Of a DNA stretch of 64,000 nt, positions 47,083 through 56,212 are shown piece by piece (the stretch's first letter is position 1; every line of letters starts with the position of its first letter). The notes below the pieces were generated by a model. It did no database searches, had not been told where the DNA came from, and saw nothing but the letters and a program-made list of their open reading frames with translations. The position numbers and the translations under genes are program-made. The stretch comes from Stenotrophomonas maltophilia. Lineage in GTDB: Bacteria; Pseudomonadota; Gammaproteobacteria; Xanthomonadales; Xanthomonadaceae. The stretch is taken from the NCBI RefSeq assembly GCF_003205835.1, contig NZ_CP029773.1, positions 1,520,501 to 1,584,500 of the forward strand, read 5' to 3'.

Positions 47083-47415
47083 CGTTTGTCATGAAGTTGG
47101 CCGGCAGGGCCGCTACAGTCGCGCCACGGCATCTTCATGGCGGGCGTGATATCAGTGGCCCGGCGTGACGAATCCGACGTCAGTGTCGCAATCGGAATGG
47201 CGGGTCGTATCGGTCGTGGGGACGACCGCAGGCGCGGAGCTCGGCGAAGACGGCAACAAGACGCAATGGCCTGGATGTTGCATCAGCGTTCCGTGCGTCG
47301 CATGCGGTGAAAGGCTGGCGAAAGGCCAACGCCAGCGTTGCCTGAACCGCACGCGTGCTGTGACCTTTTTCGGACGATTTCTCCATGTTCGCTCCACAAT
47401 CGCACGGTAGCCTTC
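47083..47415. other. Gene-free stretch before the exporter operon
   Basis: About 330 bp without a convincing gene. Open frames exist on both strands but lack family-like composition or ribosome sites. I see no repeat or recognisable regulatory element, and no clear promoter for the exporter operon. Confidence 0.4.
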
Positions 47416-48891
47416 ATGCTCCTTCTACACGTTGGCGGGCTGGTGGTCAGGCGTATCACTTCAGTGGCAGTGCCCAAGGCCGGGCACGGACTCTCCCTGC
47501 ATGCAGTGCTGCGCCCTGGTGCGTTGTTGGCAAGCCTGGCCCTGGCCGGTTGCATGTCGGTGCCTGTTCCGGACCTGCCTGACCGCACGCCCAGCACCTG
47601 GACCCAGGTGCCGCAGGGCCAGGGCGTGGCAGTGGATGCCAGACAGTGGTGGAAAGTGCTGTCCGACCCGGCACTGGATGGCCTGGTCGACCAGGCCATC
47701 GCTGGCAATCTGGACCTGCAGCAGGCTACGCTGCGCCTGCAGGCCGTTCGGATCGTTGCCGGCACTTCCGACTCGCGTTTCCTGCCGGAAATCTCGGCCA
47801 GCGCCAAGCAGGTGCAGGACGCCGCCGCCGTCGATACCTACTTCCATGCCGGCATCGAAGCGATCTGGGACCTGGGCCTGTTCGGCGCCGCCGAGAGCGC
47901 GCAGCTGAGCGCGCAGGCTTCGGCCGGCAATGCCGAGGCGCTGCGCAATGCCGCACAGGTGGCGGTGATTGCCGACGTGGTGCGCAGCTATCTGGACCTG
48001 ACCGTGGCGCAGGCCCAGCAGGACCTGCTGGCCCGTCAGCAGGCGGTGGATGATCGCGGCGAACAACTGGCGCTGATCCGCCAGCGTCTGCGCCTGGATG
48101 AGCCCGGCGAACTTGATCGTCTGCGTGCACGCCAGGCAGCGACCCGCGCGGCGACGGCGCAGGCCCGCGAGAATGCGGACAACGCTGCCCGCGCGCTGGC
48201 ACTGCTGCTGGGCCGTGATGGCCCGGACCCGGCCTGGCGCAGCTATCGCATGCCGCCGAAGCTGGGCGCGTTCTCGCTGCAGCAGGTGCCGGCCGATCTG
48301 CTGCGCCACCGCCCGCAGATTCTGCTGGCCGAATCAGACGTGATGCAGGCCGCGGCGAGCAAGGGCTCCGCACGTGCCTCGATGTATCCGCGGGTCAGTC
48401 TCGGCGGCTCGATCCTGTACGCCTACAACCTCACCCAGAACGCCCGCTCCAACTCCGACTCCAGTCCGTCGATCGGCCCGTACATCGATATTCCGCTGTG
48501 GGACTGGGGCCAGCGCCGCGCGCGTTTCCATGCCGATGAAAAGCAGCTGGATGCCGCGCTGCTCGGCTACCGCAAGGCGGTGCTGGAAGGTGTGAGCGAA
48601 GTGGAAGGTGCACTGGGCAGTTTGGCGCGCCAGGACAGCAGCATCCAGTCGCTGCGCGCGGCCGATGATGCCGCCGGTCAGCAGGTCAAGCGCCAGGCGC
48701 GGCAGGTGCAGTTGGGCCTGTCCAGCGAATTCGACGGTCTCGATACGCAGCGCGCCGCACTGGCCTCGCAGGCCGATCTGATCGGTGCGCAGGGCGCGCG
48801 CGTGCTCGCGTTCGCCTCGCTGTACCGCGCCCTGGGCGGCGCGCCGCTGCCGGTCGAGGCTGAGGGCGAGGCTGAGGGCGAGGCGCAATGA
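47416..48891 (+). CDS. Outer-membrane efflux lipoprotein, NodT/TolC family
   Basis: TolC-like outer-membrane factor of about 491 residues. The lipobox LALAGC lies within GALLASLALAGCMSVPVPDL, so it is lipid-anchored. Two repeated helical-hairpin regions follow, with WDLGLFGAAESAQLSAQASA and YPRVSLGGSILYAY, SIGPYIDIPLWDWGQRRARF, as in NodT-type factors. The C-terminus has short EAEGEAEGEA repeats. The exact start is unsure: 47416 gives a long leader, and in-frame GTG codons lie closer to the lipobox. It overlaps the permease by 4 bp and opens a four-gene exporter operon. Confidence 0.88.
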   Translation: MLLLHVGGLVVRRITSVAVPKAGHGLSLHAVLRPGALLASLALAGCMSVPVPDLPDRTPSTWTQVPQGQGVAVDARQWWKVLSDPALDGLVDQAIAGNLDLQQATLRLQAVRIVAGTSDSRFLPEISASAKQVQDAAAVDTYFHAGIEAIWDLGLFGAAESAQLSAQASAGNAEALRNAAQVAVIADVVRSYLDLTVAQAQQDLLARQQAVDDRGEQLALIRQRLRLDEPGELDRLRARQAATRAATAQARENADNAARALALLLGRDGPDPAWRSYRMPPKLGAFSLQQVPADLLRHRPQILLAESDVMQAAASKGSARASMYPRVSLGGSILYAYNLTQNARSNSDSSPSIGPYIDIPLWDWGQRRARFHADEKQLDAALLGYRKAVLEGVSEVEGALGSLARQDSSIQSLRAADDAAGQQVKRQARQVQLGLSSEFDGLDTQRAALASQADLIGAQGARVLAFASLYRALGGAPLPVEAEGEAEGEAQ

Positions 48892-50027
48892 TCGCACTGG
48901 CTCGCAAGACCCTGGCCTATGAGTGGCGCCGGTTCCTGCCGGTGGTGCTGGCGATGTGTTTCGCCGGCGTGCTGCTGATCGTGCAGGCGGCGCTGGTGCT
49001 GGGCATCTTCGGTACCGCCGCGATCTACGTGAAGGCATCGTCGGCTGATATCTGGGCCGGTTTCCCCGGCACCCAGAGTGTCAACTACGGCCATGCAATC
49101 AGCGCGGATGTCGAAAGCCACCTGCGCATGGACCCGGATGTCACCCGCGTCGAGCCCTACGAGTGGGTCGATGGCGAATGGCGGTCCGGCGTGCAGGGCA
49201 CCGGCAACGTATCGGTGTACCTGTCCGGCATCTCCACCCAGGATGACGCGATGATGTTCGCGCGCATCCTCCCTGCCGACCTGCGCGCACAGCTGCGTGA
49301 GCCGGGTGCGGTGATCGTCGACAGCGCCGATCTGGATACGCTGGGCGTGGACCTGCAGAACAACCGTGCGTGGATCAACGGCAAGGCGGTGCGTGTGGTC
49401 GCCGCACAACCCGGCCTGCGTGGCCTCGGTGGCGTCAACGTGCTGGCGTCGCTGGATACCGCGCGCGCCATTGCTGGCACCGACCCGCACGAGGGCAGTA
49501 CCTATTTCGTGGCGGGCCTGCGCGCGCCAGACCTGGCCGACCGCGTGCGCGACCGCCTGGCCGCGTCGATGGGGCAGGCCACGCCGGTCGAGTTCTGGAC
49601 CGCACCGGAGTTCGCCAGCCGCTCGCAGCAATACTGGCTGTTCGATACCGGCGCCGGCATCGCGGTGCTGTTCATGGCCGTCATCGTCTGCTTCGTCGGC
49701 GCGGTGATCACCAACCAGTCGTTCGCTTCGGTGGTGGCTGGTTCGGTACGCGAGTACGCCACGCTCAACGCACTCGGTGCCGGACGCTATGCGCTGGCGC
49801 GGGTGGTGTTCGAGCAGGCATTGCTGATCGGTGGCGTGGGCATGTTGCTGGCGGCGGCGTTCAGCACCGTCGTGCTGTTGATCGCACAGACCCAGCGCGT
49901 GCCGGTGCAGCTGACGCCGATGGTCATCATCGGCTGCGTGGCACTGGTCGCGGTGATGGCCATGCTGTCGAGCATCATGGCGGTACGCAGTGTCGTCCGC
50001 TCCGATCCATCGTTGCTGCTGCGTTGA
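48888..50027 (+). CDS. ABC transporter permease, FtsX/MacB type
   Basis: Permease of 379 residues with four membrane segments. The first is near residues 18-40 (FLPVVLAMCFAGVLLIVQAA); three lie in the C-terminal third (GIAVLFMAVIVCFVGAVI, ALLIGGVGMLLAAAFSTVVL, MVIIGCVALVAVMAMLSS). A periplasmic domain (about 45-255) lies between them. This is the FtsX-like topology of DevC and MacB-type exporters, without a fused ATPase. The ATPase is encoded by the next gene, after 10 bp. Substrate unknown. Confidence 0.88.
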   Translation: MIALARKTLAYEWRRFLPVVLAMCFAGVLLIVQAALVLGIFGTAAIYVKASSADIWAGFPGTQSVNYGHAISADVESHLRMDPDVTRVEPYEWVDGEWRSGVQGTGNVSVYLSGISTQDDAMMFARILPADLRAQLREPGAVIVDSADLDTLGVDLQNNRAWINGKAVRVVAAQPGLRGLGGVNVLASLDTARAIAGTDPHEGSTYFVAGLRAPDLADRVRDRLAASMGQATPVEFWTAPEFASRSQQYWLFDTGAGIAVLFMAVIVCFVGAVITNQSFASVVAGSVREYATLNALGAGRYALARVVFEQALLIGGVGMLLAAAFSTVVLLIAQTQRVPVQLTPMVIIGCVALVAVMAMLSSIMAVRSVVRSDPSLLLR

Positions 50028-50037
50028 GGACCGGCCG

Positions 50038-50766
50038 ATGACTTCCATACGCGCCGTCGCCCCGACCCTGCAGGCCGATGCACTGGAAAAGGGCTTCATG
50101 TCCGGCGATGTGCAGGTGCCGGTGCTGCGCGGCCTGTCGCTGGACATCTATCCCGGTGAACTGACGCTGGTGTCGGGCCCCTCCGGCTGCGGCAAGAGCA
50201 CGCTGCTGTCGCTGCTGTCCGGCTTGTCATCGCCCGATGGCGGTCGCGTGCACGCGCTCGGGCAGGATGTGGGCCACATGACGCGCAGTGAAGTGGAGCG
50301 CTTCCGCCTGCACCATGTCGGCTTCGTGTTCCAGGGCTTCAATCTGTTCCCCGCACTGACCGCACTGGAACAGGTGCAGCTGCCGCTGGGCTATCGCGGC
50401 ATGAGCAATCGCGAAAGCGAACCGCTGGCCCGCAAGGCATTGGACGAGGTGGGCCTCAGCCACCGCAGCCACATGCGACCGGCGCAGCTGTCCGGTGGTG
50501 AGAAGCAGCGCGTGGCCGTTGCGCGCGCCTTCGCCAAGTCGCCGACGCTGATCTTCGCCGACGAACCCACCAGCGCGCTGGACGCCGAGAACGGCCAGCG
50601 CGTGATCGACATCCTGCATCGCTACGCACGTGCGCACGGCGCCACCGTGTTGTGCGTGAGCCACGATCCGCGCCTGATCCGGCATGCCGATCGGGTGATC
50701 GCCATGGAAGACGGCATGGTCCGTGATGACCGCCGCCAGAACGAAACTGTAGAGTCCGCCCCATGA
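50038..50766 (+). CDS. ABC transporter ATP-binding protein, DevA/LolD/MacB type
   Basis: ATPase of 242 residues. Walker A is SGPSGCGKSTLLSLLSG, signature LSGGEKQRVAVARAFA, Walker B LIFADEPTSALD, and the switch His is VSHDPRLIRHAD. MacB-family ATPases share these features. The start at 50038 (MTSIRAVAP) is preferred over an upstream in-frame ATG at 49990 inside the permease. It overlaps the adaptor gene by 4 bp. It powers the exporter together with the permease. Confidence 0.94.
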   Translation: MTSIRAVAPTLQADALEKGFMSGDVQVPVLRGLSLDIYPGELTLVSGPSGCGKSTLLSLLSGLSSPDGGRVHALGQDVGHMTRSEVERFRLHHVGFVFQGFNLFPALTALEQVQLPLGYRGMSNRESEPLARKALDEVGLSHRSHMRPAQLSGGEKQRVAVARAFAKSPTLIFADEPTSALDAENGQRVIDILHRYARAHGATVLCVSHDPRLIRHADRVIAMEDGMVRDDRRQNETVESAP

Positions 50767-51683
50767 CCAAGACGTTGCACCTGCTTCCCTTCAGCCTGGT
50801 ACTGTCCGCGGCGCTGCTGCTCAGCGCCTGTTCCAAGGACGCGCCTGCCCAAGCACCTGCAGGTAAAGCCAGCACTGCTACCGCCGACAAGGTCGCGGTG
50901 GCGCGCGGCATCATCGACGTCGAGGGTGGCCTGATCGCGCTGGCGCCGCCAGTGGATGGCTCGATCACCGCCGCGCCGGTGAAGGAGGGTGCCACGGTGA
51001 AGAAGGGACAGTTGCTGCTGTCGCTGGATGGCGCCCTGCTGCAGCAGGAAGTGGCGATGGCCACCGCCGATCTTGCCCTGGCCAACGACCGCCTGAAGGG
51101 TAGCCAGGCGCAGTTGCGCGAACTGGAGCGCAGCGCCACCCGGCTGTCCACCGGCGCCAGCGAAGGCGTGTCGTCCAACCAGCAGGCCGATGCGGCCAAG
51201 CAGCAGCTGGCCGGCGTACGTGCCGATGTCGATGTGGCCGGTGCGCAGGCCGACATGGCCCAGCACAAGCTGGAACACGCCAGGCTGAAACTGCAGCAGA
51301 TGTCGCTGAGTGCACCGGAAGCCGGCACCGTGGTCGGCCAGGTGCCGGGGCTCGGCGCCTTCGTGCAGGCCGGCAAGCCGGCCATCTCGCTTCTGCCGGC
51401 GCGTCCGCTGCAGGTGCGTGCAGAACTGAGTCTGAGTGCCGCCTACGCCGATGCCGTGCAGGTGGGCATGAAGGCCACCGTGGTGCCGGACAGCGATGGT
51501 GCCGAGAACACCAGCACGCTGCCGTCTGCACGCGTGGTGCGCATCAGCCCGGTGTTCGCGCAGGCACGCCTGCCTGAAGATGCCGGACGAGGCGTGGCCA
51601 AGGTGGTGGAGTGCGTGCTGGAGTTCGAAGGCGAGGCCAGGGCCCGCTTCGGCCAGCACGTGCGGGTGGAGTTCCTGAAGTAG
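50763..51683 (+). CDS. HlyD-family periplasmic adaptor, lipoprotein
   Basis: Membrane fusion protein of 306 residues. The lipobox LLLSAC (Cys23) in the signal peptide SLVLSAALLLSACSK makes it an inner-membrane lipoprotein, as in AcrA/DevB-like adaptors. Lipoyl-like halves are GSITAAPVKEGATVKKGQLL and SAPEAGTVVGQVPGLGAFVQ. Between them lies a coiled coil (about 100-180). A beta-barrel domain with PLQVRAELSLSAAYADAVQV follows. It is the last gene of the exporter operon and probably joins the permease-ATPase pair to the outer-membrane factor. Confidence 0.9.
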   Translation: MTKTLHLLPFSLVLSAALLLSACSKDAPAQAPAGKASTATADKVAVARGIIDVEGGLIALAPPVDGSITAAPVKEGATVKKGQLLLSLDGALLQQEVAMATADLALANDRLKGSQAQLRELERSATRLSTGASEGVSSNQQADAAKQQLAGVRADVDVAGAQADMAQHKLEHARLKLQQMSLSAPEAGTVVGQVPGLGAFVQAGKPAISLLPARPLQVRAELSLSAAYADAVQVGMKATVVPDSDGAENTSTLPSARVVRISPVFAQARLPEDAGRGVAKVVECVLEFEGEARARFGQHVRVEFLK

Positions 51684-51689
51684 ATCCGG

Positions 51690-52121
51690 TCAACCGTTGA
51701 GCTGTCGGCCTGGGCGTCGCCAGTACTGAACGAGGGCGATGATGGCAAGCGCCAGCAACATCCCTGCACTGAGCAGCCGCAGCCATTGGGAGTGCTGGCC
51801 ACGCACGGGGGGTTGATGGATGGCGGACACGCTCCATAGCAATGTCCAGGCGAGCAGCGGTACCAGCACGATCATCAGCCGCAACCACAGGCGGGAGAAG
51901 GACCAGGGCCGAAGCATCGACGCGATGACGATGAGCTCGCCCAGACAAAGCAACGAGAATCCGATGACTGCTTGCAGCGGATAGGTTGGAGTCGTGCTTC
52001 TTCCCAGGCGTATCTGCCAGTGATCGGGTTGGAAACCAGCGTGCACGAATCCGGCGACAAGCAGGAGCCAAAGCAGGATCAGACAGCAGCAGAACATACG
52101 CGGGGGGCGAGGGGGAGACAT
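51690..52121 (-). CDS. Small four-helix membrane protein, paralogue A
   Basis: Membrane protein of about 143 residues with four hydrophobic segments. It shares motifs with the gene at 52249: AGFQPDHWQIR here and AGFTPDYWLLH there; LWLRL; and SAIHQPPVRG here against SAMHQPPVHG there. They are therefore tandem paralogues, family unrecognised. The start at 52121 is a best guess; 52097 and 52157 are alternatives without better ribosome sites. It converges with the adaptor gene, ending 6 bp away. Confidence 0.7.
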   Translation of the reverse strand: MSPPRPPRMFCCCLILLWLLLVAGFVHAGFQPDHWQIRLGRSTTPTYPLQAVIGFSLLCLGELIVIASMLRPWSFSRLWLRLMIVLVPLLAWTLLWSVSAIHQPPVRGQHSQWLRLLSAGMLLALAIIALVQYWRRPGRQLNG

Positions 52122-52248
52122 TGGACGCGGGCCCGTTCGAAGGGGGGCGATAAACATCCCGCCGCTACCGGGTTTGCGTACATGCAATTGATACGAAATC
52201 CTGTAGGTGAGAGCCTTCGGGGGGGCGCGTAACGGCAGTGCTTCCTGT

Positions 52249-52686
52249 CTAGGTTCGCGTTCCGTGCCGCGCCCTGGCCACTGCCTTCGCTGCACTCACC
52301 GCTGATACCACGCACAGTGCCAGCAGCAGCCCCACGTCCAGTAGCAGCAACCACAGCAGATGCGTGCCGTGCACGGGTGGCTGGTGCATCGCGGACAGCA
52401 TCCACGGCACCGACCACACCACCAGCAACGCGAACGCGATCAGCAGGCGCAGCCACAGGCGTCTCAGTTTCCAGGGCTGCACGATCAGGGCGGCCACCAC
52501 CAGCTCGACGGTTCCCAGCAGCGCGAACATGATGACGCTGCTGGTCGGGTGGGGCAGCTCGGCGCCTTCCAGGTGGTGCAGCAGCCAGTAGTCCGGAGTG
52601 AAGCCGGCATTGACCAGCGCAGCGATCAGCGCAAGCCAGGTCAGCGCGACCAGCAGCCAGAACAGGCGGATGTAACGTCTAGGCAT
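52249..52686 (-). CDS. Small four-helix membrane protein, paralogue B
   Basis: Membrane protein of 145 residues with four helices (LFWLLVALTWLALIAALVNA, IMFALLGTVELVVAALIVQP, LRLLIAFALLVVWSVPWMLS and a C-terminal one). Tandem paralogue of 51690-52121, sharing NAGFTPDYW and SAMHQPPVHG. The start at 52686 (MPRRYIRLFW) overlaps the end of the next upstream minus-strand gene by 8 bp, so it is probably part of the same transcript. Function unknown. Confidence 0.75.
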   Translation of the reverse strand: MPRRYIRLFWLLVALTWLALIAALVNAGFTPDYWLLHHLEGAELPHPTSSVIMFALLGTVELVVAALIVQPWKLRRLWLRLLIAFALLVVWSVPWMLSAMHQPPVHGTHLLWLLLLDVGLLLALCVVSAVSAAKAVARARHGTRT

Positions 52687-53080
52687 CGGCGGTGTCCGTG
52701 GTGGGGCGGGAGGTTCCGCGCGGCGAATGGCGCAGGCATGCCACGATTGCGGCCAGTGCCAGCAGGTCGGGTCCAACGGTGAAGTACACCAGGCGCAACG
52801 GATGGTTGTGCATCAGCGTCCAGGTCGCGAACGCCAACGGGATCGCCAGCACCAGCAACTTGGCGAACAGTGGCCGCAGTACCGCGATCAACGGCTGGGC
52901 GCCAATGAACATCCAGAACAGATGGAACTGGGCGATGCCCAGGCCGATGTCGCGATGGGAGGTGAAGCCGAAATAGTCGCGATACGCGTTCATTCCCCGC
53001 GGAATCAGTGCCCAGTACAGCAGCGCCACCAGCAGATGCAGCAGCAGGGCGATCAACAGGGGCGTGCCGCGAAGGAGCAT
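52679..53080 (-). CDS. Four-helix membrane protein
   Basis: Membrane protein of 133 residues with four hydrophobic segments (TPLLIALLLHLLVALLYWAL, GIAQFHLFWMFIGAQPLIAV, LLVLAIPLAFATWTLMHNH, VYFTVGPDLLALAAIVACL). It is the first of three minus-strand membrane genes. Its tail overlaps the start of the next gene by 8 bp. Not clearly homologous to the tandem pair. Function unknown. Confidence 0.72.
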   Translation of the reverse strand: MLLRGTPLLIALLLHLLVALLYWALIPRGMNAYRDYFGFTSHRDIGLGIAQFHLFWMFIGAQPLIAVLRPLFAKLLVLAIPLAFATWTLMHNHPLRLVYFTVGPDLLALAAIVACLRHSPRGTSRPTTDTADA

Positions 53081-53149
53081 GGGCGAACGGGACCGGGCGG
53101 GGCAGCGTACCCCAGTGCGGACGCCCGTGACCGCATGATGTGAAGACTG

Positions 53150-53178
53150 TTGACGGCGTGAAGGAATTTGGACACAAT
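53150..53178 (+). promoter_or_regulatory. Promoter of tRNA-Gly copy 3
   Basis: TTGACG (53150-53155) and CACAAT (53173-53178) with 17-bp spacing, nearly the same as before copy 2. Confidence 0.7.
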
Positions 53179-53210
53179 AGCGCTCCTTCGACGCAGGTCG
53201 AACGGAATCT

Positions 53211-53286
<76 letters not shown>

Positions 53287-53293
53287 GATTCTA

Positions 53294-53320
53294 CAGGGCC
53301 CCGGTAGGGGCCTTGTTTTT
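53294..53320 (+). terminator. Terminator after tRNA-Gly copy 3
   Basis: AGGGCCCCGG, TA, GGGGCCTTG followed by TTTTT. Confidence 0.75.
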
Positions 53321-53428
53321 CTCCCGCCACGGCAAGGCGGGGCACGTTGGGCCACAAGGCTTTACGCGCAGTCAGAAAGGTGAAATCGCTGGTGTGTGTT
53401 CCGGATTTCCGGTACCATGGCGGCTTAC

Positions 53429-53504
<76 letters not shown>

Positions 53505-53570
53505 TGTTCCGACAGGCCCCATCATGGGGTTTTGTCTTGTCAGGGCCCTGTTCCTGGCGCGCAGTACGTT

Positions 53571-53644
53571 GGCCTCATGGCAGAGTGGCTATGCACCGGA
53601 TTGCAAATCCGTTTACAGCGGTTCGATTCCGCTTGAGGCCTCCA
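53571..53644 (+). tRNA. tRNA-Cys (GCA)
   Basis: 74-nt cloverleaf with encoded CCA. The acceptor GGCCTCA pairs with TGAGGCC. The anticodon loop TTGCAAA between CGGA and TCCG gives GCA. Confidence 0.97.
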
Positions 53645-53649
53645 ATTGA

Positions 53650-53677
53650 AAAGCCCTGACTCCGGTCAGGGCTTTTT
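53650..53677 (+). terminator. Terminator after tRNA-Cys
   Basis: AAGCCCTGAC, TCCG, GTCAGGGCTT followed by TTT; a near-perfect classical terminator. The reverse orientation also serves the Nudix gene end. Confidence 0.9.
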
Positions 53678-53716
53678 GTTTGTCTGGATACCGGCACGTG
53701 CCCGGATCGATACTCG

Positions 53717-54121
53717 CTACAGCCGGGCCAGCGCCTGCACCGTGGCCTGCGTCAGCGGCTGGGGCAGTGAATCCACGGCAAACCAGCCTAGCCCGGTCTG
53801 CACACCCGGCTCCTGGATGGAGGCCTCGGTGCAGGTAGTTGCCCGTGCCTCGTAGATCGGCGCAACCCAGTGCTGCGCAAGCGCCGGCTCGAAATGATCG
53901 GCCAGGCATAGCAGGCGCAGCAGCTGCACTTCCAAGGCGGTCTCCTCGCGGACTTCGCGGACCACGGCAGCCTCTACCGTTTCCATCCAGTCGACTTTGC
54001 CGCCGGGCAGGCCCCAATGCCCGCGCTCCGGATCGCGTCCGCGCTGGATCAGCAGGATGCGGCCGTCGGCATCACGGACGACGGCGCCGCATCCAACGCG
54101 GGGAATCTGCAGTTCAGTCAT
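53717..54121 (-). CDS. Nudix hydrolase
   Basis: Nudix-fold hydrolase of 134 residues. The Nudix box reads GGKVDWMETVEAAVVREVRE then EETALE, fitting GX5EX7REUXEEXGU apart from the last Gly, which is Ala. It starts MTELQIPRVGCGAVV and has LLIQRGRDPERGHWGLPGG before the box, as in NADH pyrophosphatase- or MutT-like housekeeping enzymes. The substrate is not predictable. An upstream in-frame ATG at 54163 is less likely. Confidence 0.9.
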   Translation of the reverse strand: MTELQIPRVGCGAVVRDADGRILLIQRGRDPERGHWGLPGGKVDWMETVEAAVVREVREETALEVQLLRLLCLADHFEPALAQHWVAPIYEARATTCTEASIQEPGVQTGLGWFAVDSLPQPLTQATVQALARL

Positions 54122-54228
54122 GGCGGTGAATGAAGAAGGGACGATTTTCATTCTTGCATGCACGCCGCATCAGGCGAACCCGCGCTAGGCTGGGCACCTG
54201 TGCATCAGCAACCTCACAGGTGTGTCGC

Positions 54229-54750
54229 ATGCTTCTCCGGCAACTCAGCGCTGACGACGCCGATATTCTCTGGCAAGCACGGTTGCAGGCCCTTCGCGAG
54301 TCGCCCGCGGCGTTCCTGTCCACGCTGGCCGAGGCGCAGGATGACTCGGCGGACGTGATGCGCGCCCAGCTTGCCGATCCTGGTACCCGCTACTTCGGCA
54401 CGTTCGTTGACGGCATGCTGGCGGGCTTCCTGCGCTATGTGCGCCCGGTGCGGTTGGCGCGGCGGCATACGGCGGAGGTCCACAGCGTCCATGTTGGCGC
54501 AGCCCATCGTGGACACGGCATCGCCCGTCAACTGTTCCTTGCGGCATTCGCGGCGGCACGCGCGGAAGGCATCGAGTCGCTCACGCTCACGGTGCTGGCA
54601 GACAACGCTGCCGCGCGTGGACTGTACGAATCGTTGGGATTCACCGAATCCGGCGTCGAGCCGTGCGCGGTGAAGCGCGACGGCCGCTATGTGGACATGG
54701 TGTCGTACTGGATTTCAGTGACCAGCCACCCACCGTCGCCGGCACCTTGA
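54229..54750 (+). CDS. GNAT family N-acetyltransferase
   Basis: Acetyltransferase of 173 residues. The GNAT acetyl-CoA-binding motif is VHVGAAHRGHGIARQLFLAA (Q/RxxGxG/A), followed by LTVLADNAAARGLYESLGF, typical motif B. MLLRQLSADDADILWQARL begins the fold. The substrate is unknown. The start at 54229 follows a weak ribosome site; an upstream in-frame ATG at 54130 is not family-like and overlaps the divergent Nudix region. Confidence 0.9.
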   Translation: MLLRQLSADDADILWQARLQALRESPAAFLSTLAEAQDDSADVMRAQLADPGTRYFGTFVDGMLAGFLRYVRPVRLARRHTAEVHSVHVGAAHRGHGIARQLFLAAFAAARAEGIESLTLTVLADNAAARGLYESLGFTESGVEPCAVKRDGRYVDMVSYWISVTSHPPSPAP

Positions 54751-54760
54751 ATCACCGCCT

Positions 54761-55402
54761 CTATGCCGGGTCATGTGCCGGCGTCTGCGCGCGGAAGTTG
54801 CGCCCGACCGGTTCACCCACGCCCAGGTAGTGGCGGAACAGATAGATCAACGGTTTCCAGCGCGCGACATCGATGTGCTGGCTGCCTGCATGGGTGATCG
54901 CCTCGTGCGCATGCACGCAGCGGATGCGGCCTTCGACGATCACGAAGTGCTGGTCATCGTCATCACTCGGCGCGTGCATGGCTGTCACCGTGACTTCCAC
55001 CTGCAGCGGGCATTCGGCAATCGTAGCGGGTGCCACCTGTGCTGACGGTACTGCGGTAAGGCCGCCCAGCGCGAACTTGTCGCGCACATGCACGTAGCCC
55101 ATCGCCTGCTTGGCATCGGGAACCGGATCGCGGCCGGTCGCACGCGCGATGGCCTCGACCTGGGCCGCCTGCGCAGAGGAGGGAAAGTTCAGCACGCACT
55201 CGTTGCGCAGCTGCAGGTTGCGATAGCCCTGGCCCTGCGTGCCGAGCCCCAGTACCACCCGGTTGCCCAGCGCCCAGAACGAAGAGAGCGGGCTGATGTT
55301 GCTGCTGCCGTCGGGATTGAGCGTGGTCATCAGCAGTACCGGCGTGCCCGGGTACAGGACCGAAGGCGTGATGCGCCGACGCTGGATCGAAGGGTTCGTC
55401 AC
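54761..55402 (-). CDS. Flavin reductase family protein
   Basis: FMN-binding split-barrel protein of 213 residues. Family features are YPGTPVLLMTTLNPDGSSNI at the start, then SSFWALGNRVVLGLGTQGQG and a C-terminal MPxEEG-like WKPLIYLFRHYLGVG. Flavin reductases supply reduced FMN or carry out related reductions; the role here is unknown. The GTG at 55402 (VTNPSIQRRR) begins the domain. It converges with the GNAT gene. Confidence 0.83.
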   Translation of the reverse strand: MTNPSIQRRRITPSVLYPGTPVLLMTTLNPDGSSNISPLSSFWALGNRVVLGLGTQGQGYRNLQLRNECVLNFPSSAQAAQVEAIARATGRDPVPDAKQAMGYVHVRDKFALGGLTAVPSAQVAPATIAECPLQVEVTVTAMHAPSDDDDQHFVIVEGRIRCVHAHEAITHAGSQHIDVARWKPLIYLFRHYLGVGEPVGRNFRAQTPAHDPA

Positions 55403-55507
55403 TGGGGTTCTCGGAAGAGCGGGGCGGTGACTGTGCGCCGAGGCGGCCCGACAATGCTTCGGTCTGCATCGAACTGTCGGCCGGCGCCTGCATGCCACAA
55501 TGCCGGC

Positions 55508-56212
55508 ATGGTCCACACCTCCGGTTCCCTTGTCAGTGTCGGTGCCCTGGTCGGCGACCAGGCACGTGCCACGATGTTGCTGCAGCTGATGGACGGCCGC
55601 GCGTACACCGCGATGGAGCTGGCGCGGGTGGCCGGGGTGACGCCGCAGACGGCGAGCACGCACCTGCGGCGCCTGATCGAGGGTGATCTGCTGGTGGTCG
55701 TTCCACAGGGCCGTCACCGCTACCATCGACTGGCCTCGACCGAGGTCGCGGACATGCTGGAGGGTATCCTGCGTGTGGCCGAGCGCACGCCGTCATGCAC
55801 CGCTGCGGCGTCACGCAACCTGCCGGCGCTGCGCGAGGCCCGCTCGTGCTACCGCCACCTGGCCGGCGTGCATGCGGTGGCCATCACCGATCACCTGCTG
55901 CAGTCCGGATACGTGTTGCCGCGCGACGGCTATTGGCAGGTGAGCGTGGAGGGCGCGGCGTTCCTGCGGGAGCTCGGCCAGCCACTGGCCGAGGTGCTGC
56001 AGCAGCCGGTGACGGCCAGGCCCGCGCGCTATTGCCGGGGATGCCTGGACTGCACCGAGCGGCGCCCGCATCTGGCCGGGCTGGTCGGCGAGGCGATGCT
56101 GGACAGCTTCGTGAACAACGATTGGCTGCGGCGCGTAGAAGGCCGCCGCGAACTGCGGCTGACCCCGCCAGGGCGCGAAGCGTTGTGGAAGCGGTTCGGC
56201 CTGGCGACCTGA
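55508..56212 (+). CDS. ArsR/SmtB-type transcriptional regulator
   Basis: Regulator of 234 residues. The N-terminal winged helix (about 10-90) has ARATMLLQLMDGRAYTAMEL, ARVAGVTPQTASTHLRRLIE and VVVPQGRHRYHRL, as in ArsR. The longer C-terminal part contains a cysteine cluster, RYCRGCLDCTERRPHLAG, possibly metal- or redox-sensing. It diverges from the flavin reductase gene at a 105-bp gap, so it may control it. The ATG at 55508 is in good context with the N-terminus. Confidence 0.87.
   Translation: MVHTSGSLVSVGALVGDQARATMLLQLMDGRAYTAMELARVAGVTPQTASTHLRRLIEGDLLVVVPQGRHRYHRLASTEVADMLEGILRVAERTPSCTAAASRNLPALREARSCYRHLAGVHAVAITDHLLQSGYVLPRDGYWQVSVEGAAFLRELGQPLAEVLQQPVTARPARYCRGCLDCTERRPHLAGLVGEAMLDSFVNNDWLRRVEGRRELRLTPPGREALWKRFGLAT

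Noticed and set aside
47165..47410. Small gene between tRNA-Gly copy 2 and the exporter operon
   Set aside because: The frame has no ribosome site, ordinary composition or known similarity; frames on both strands are equally plausible.
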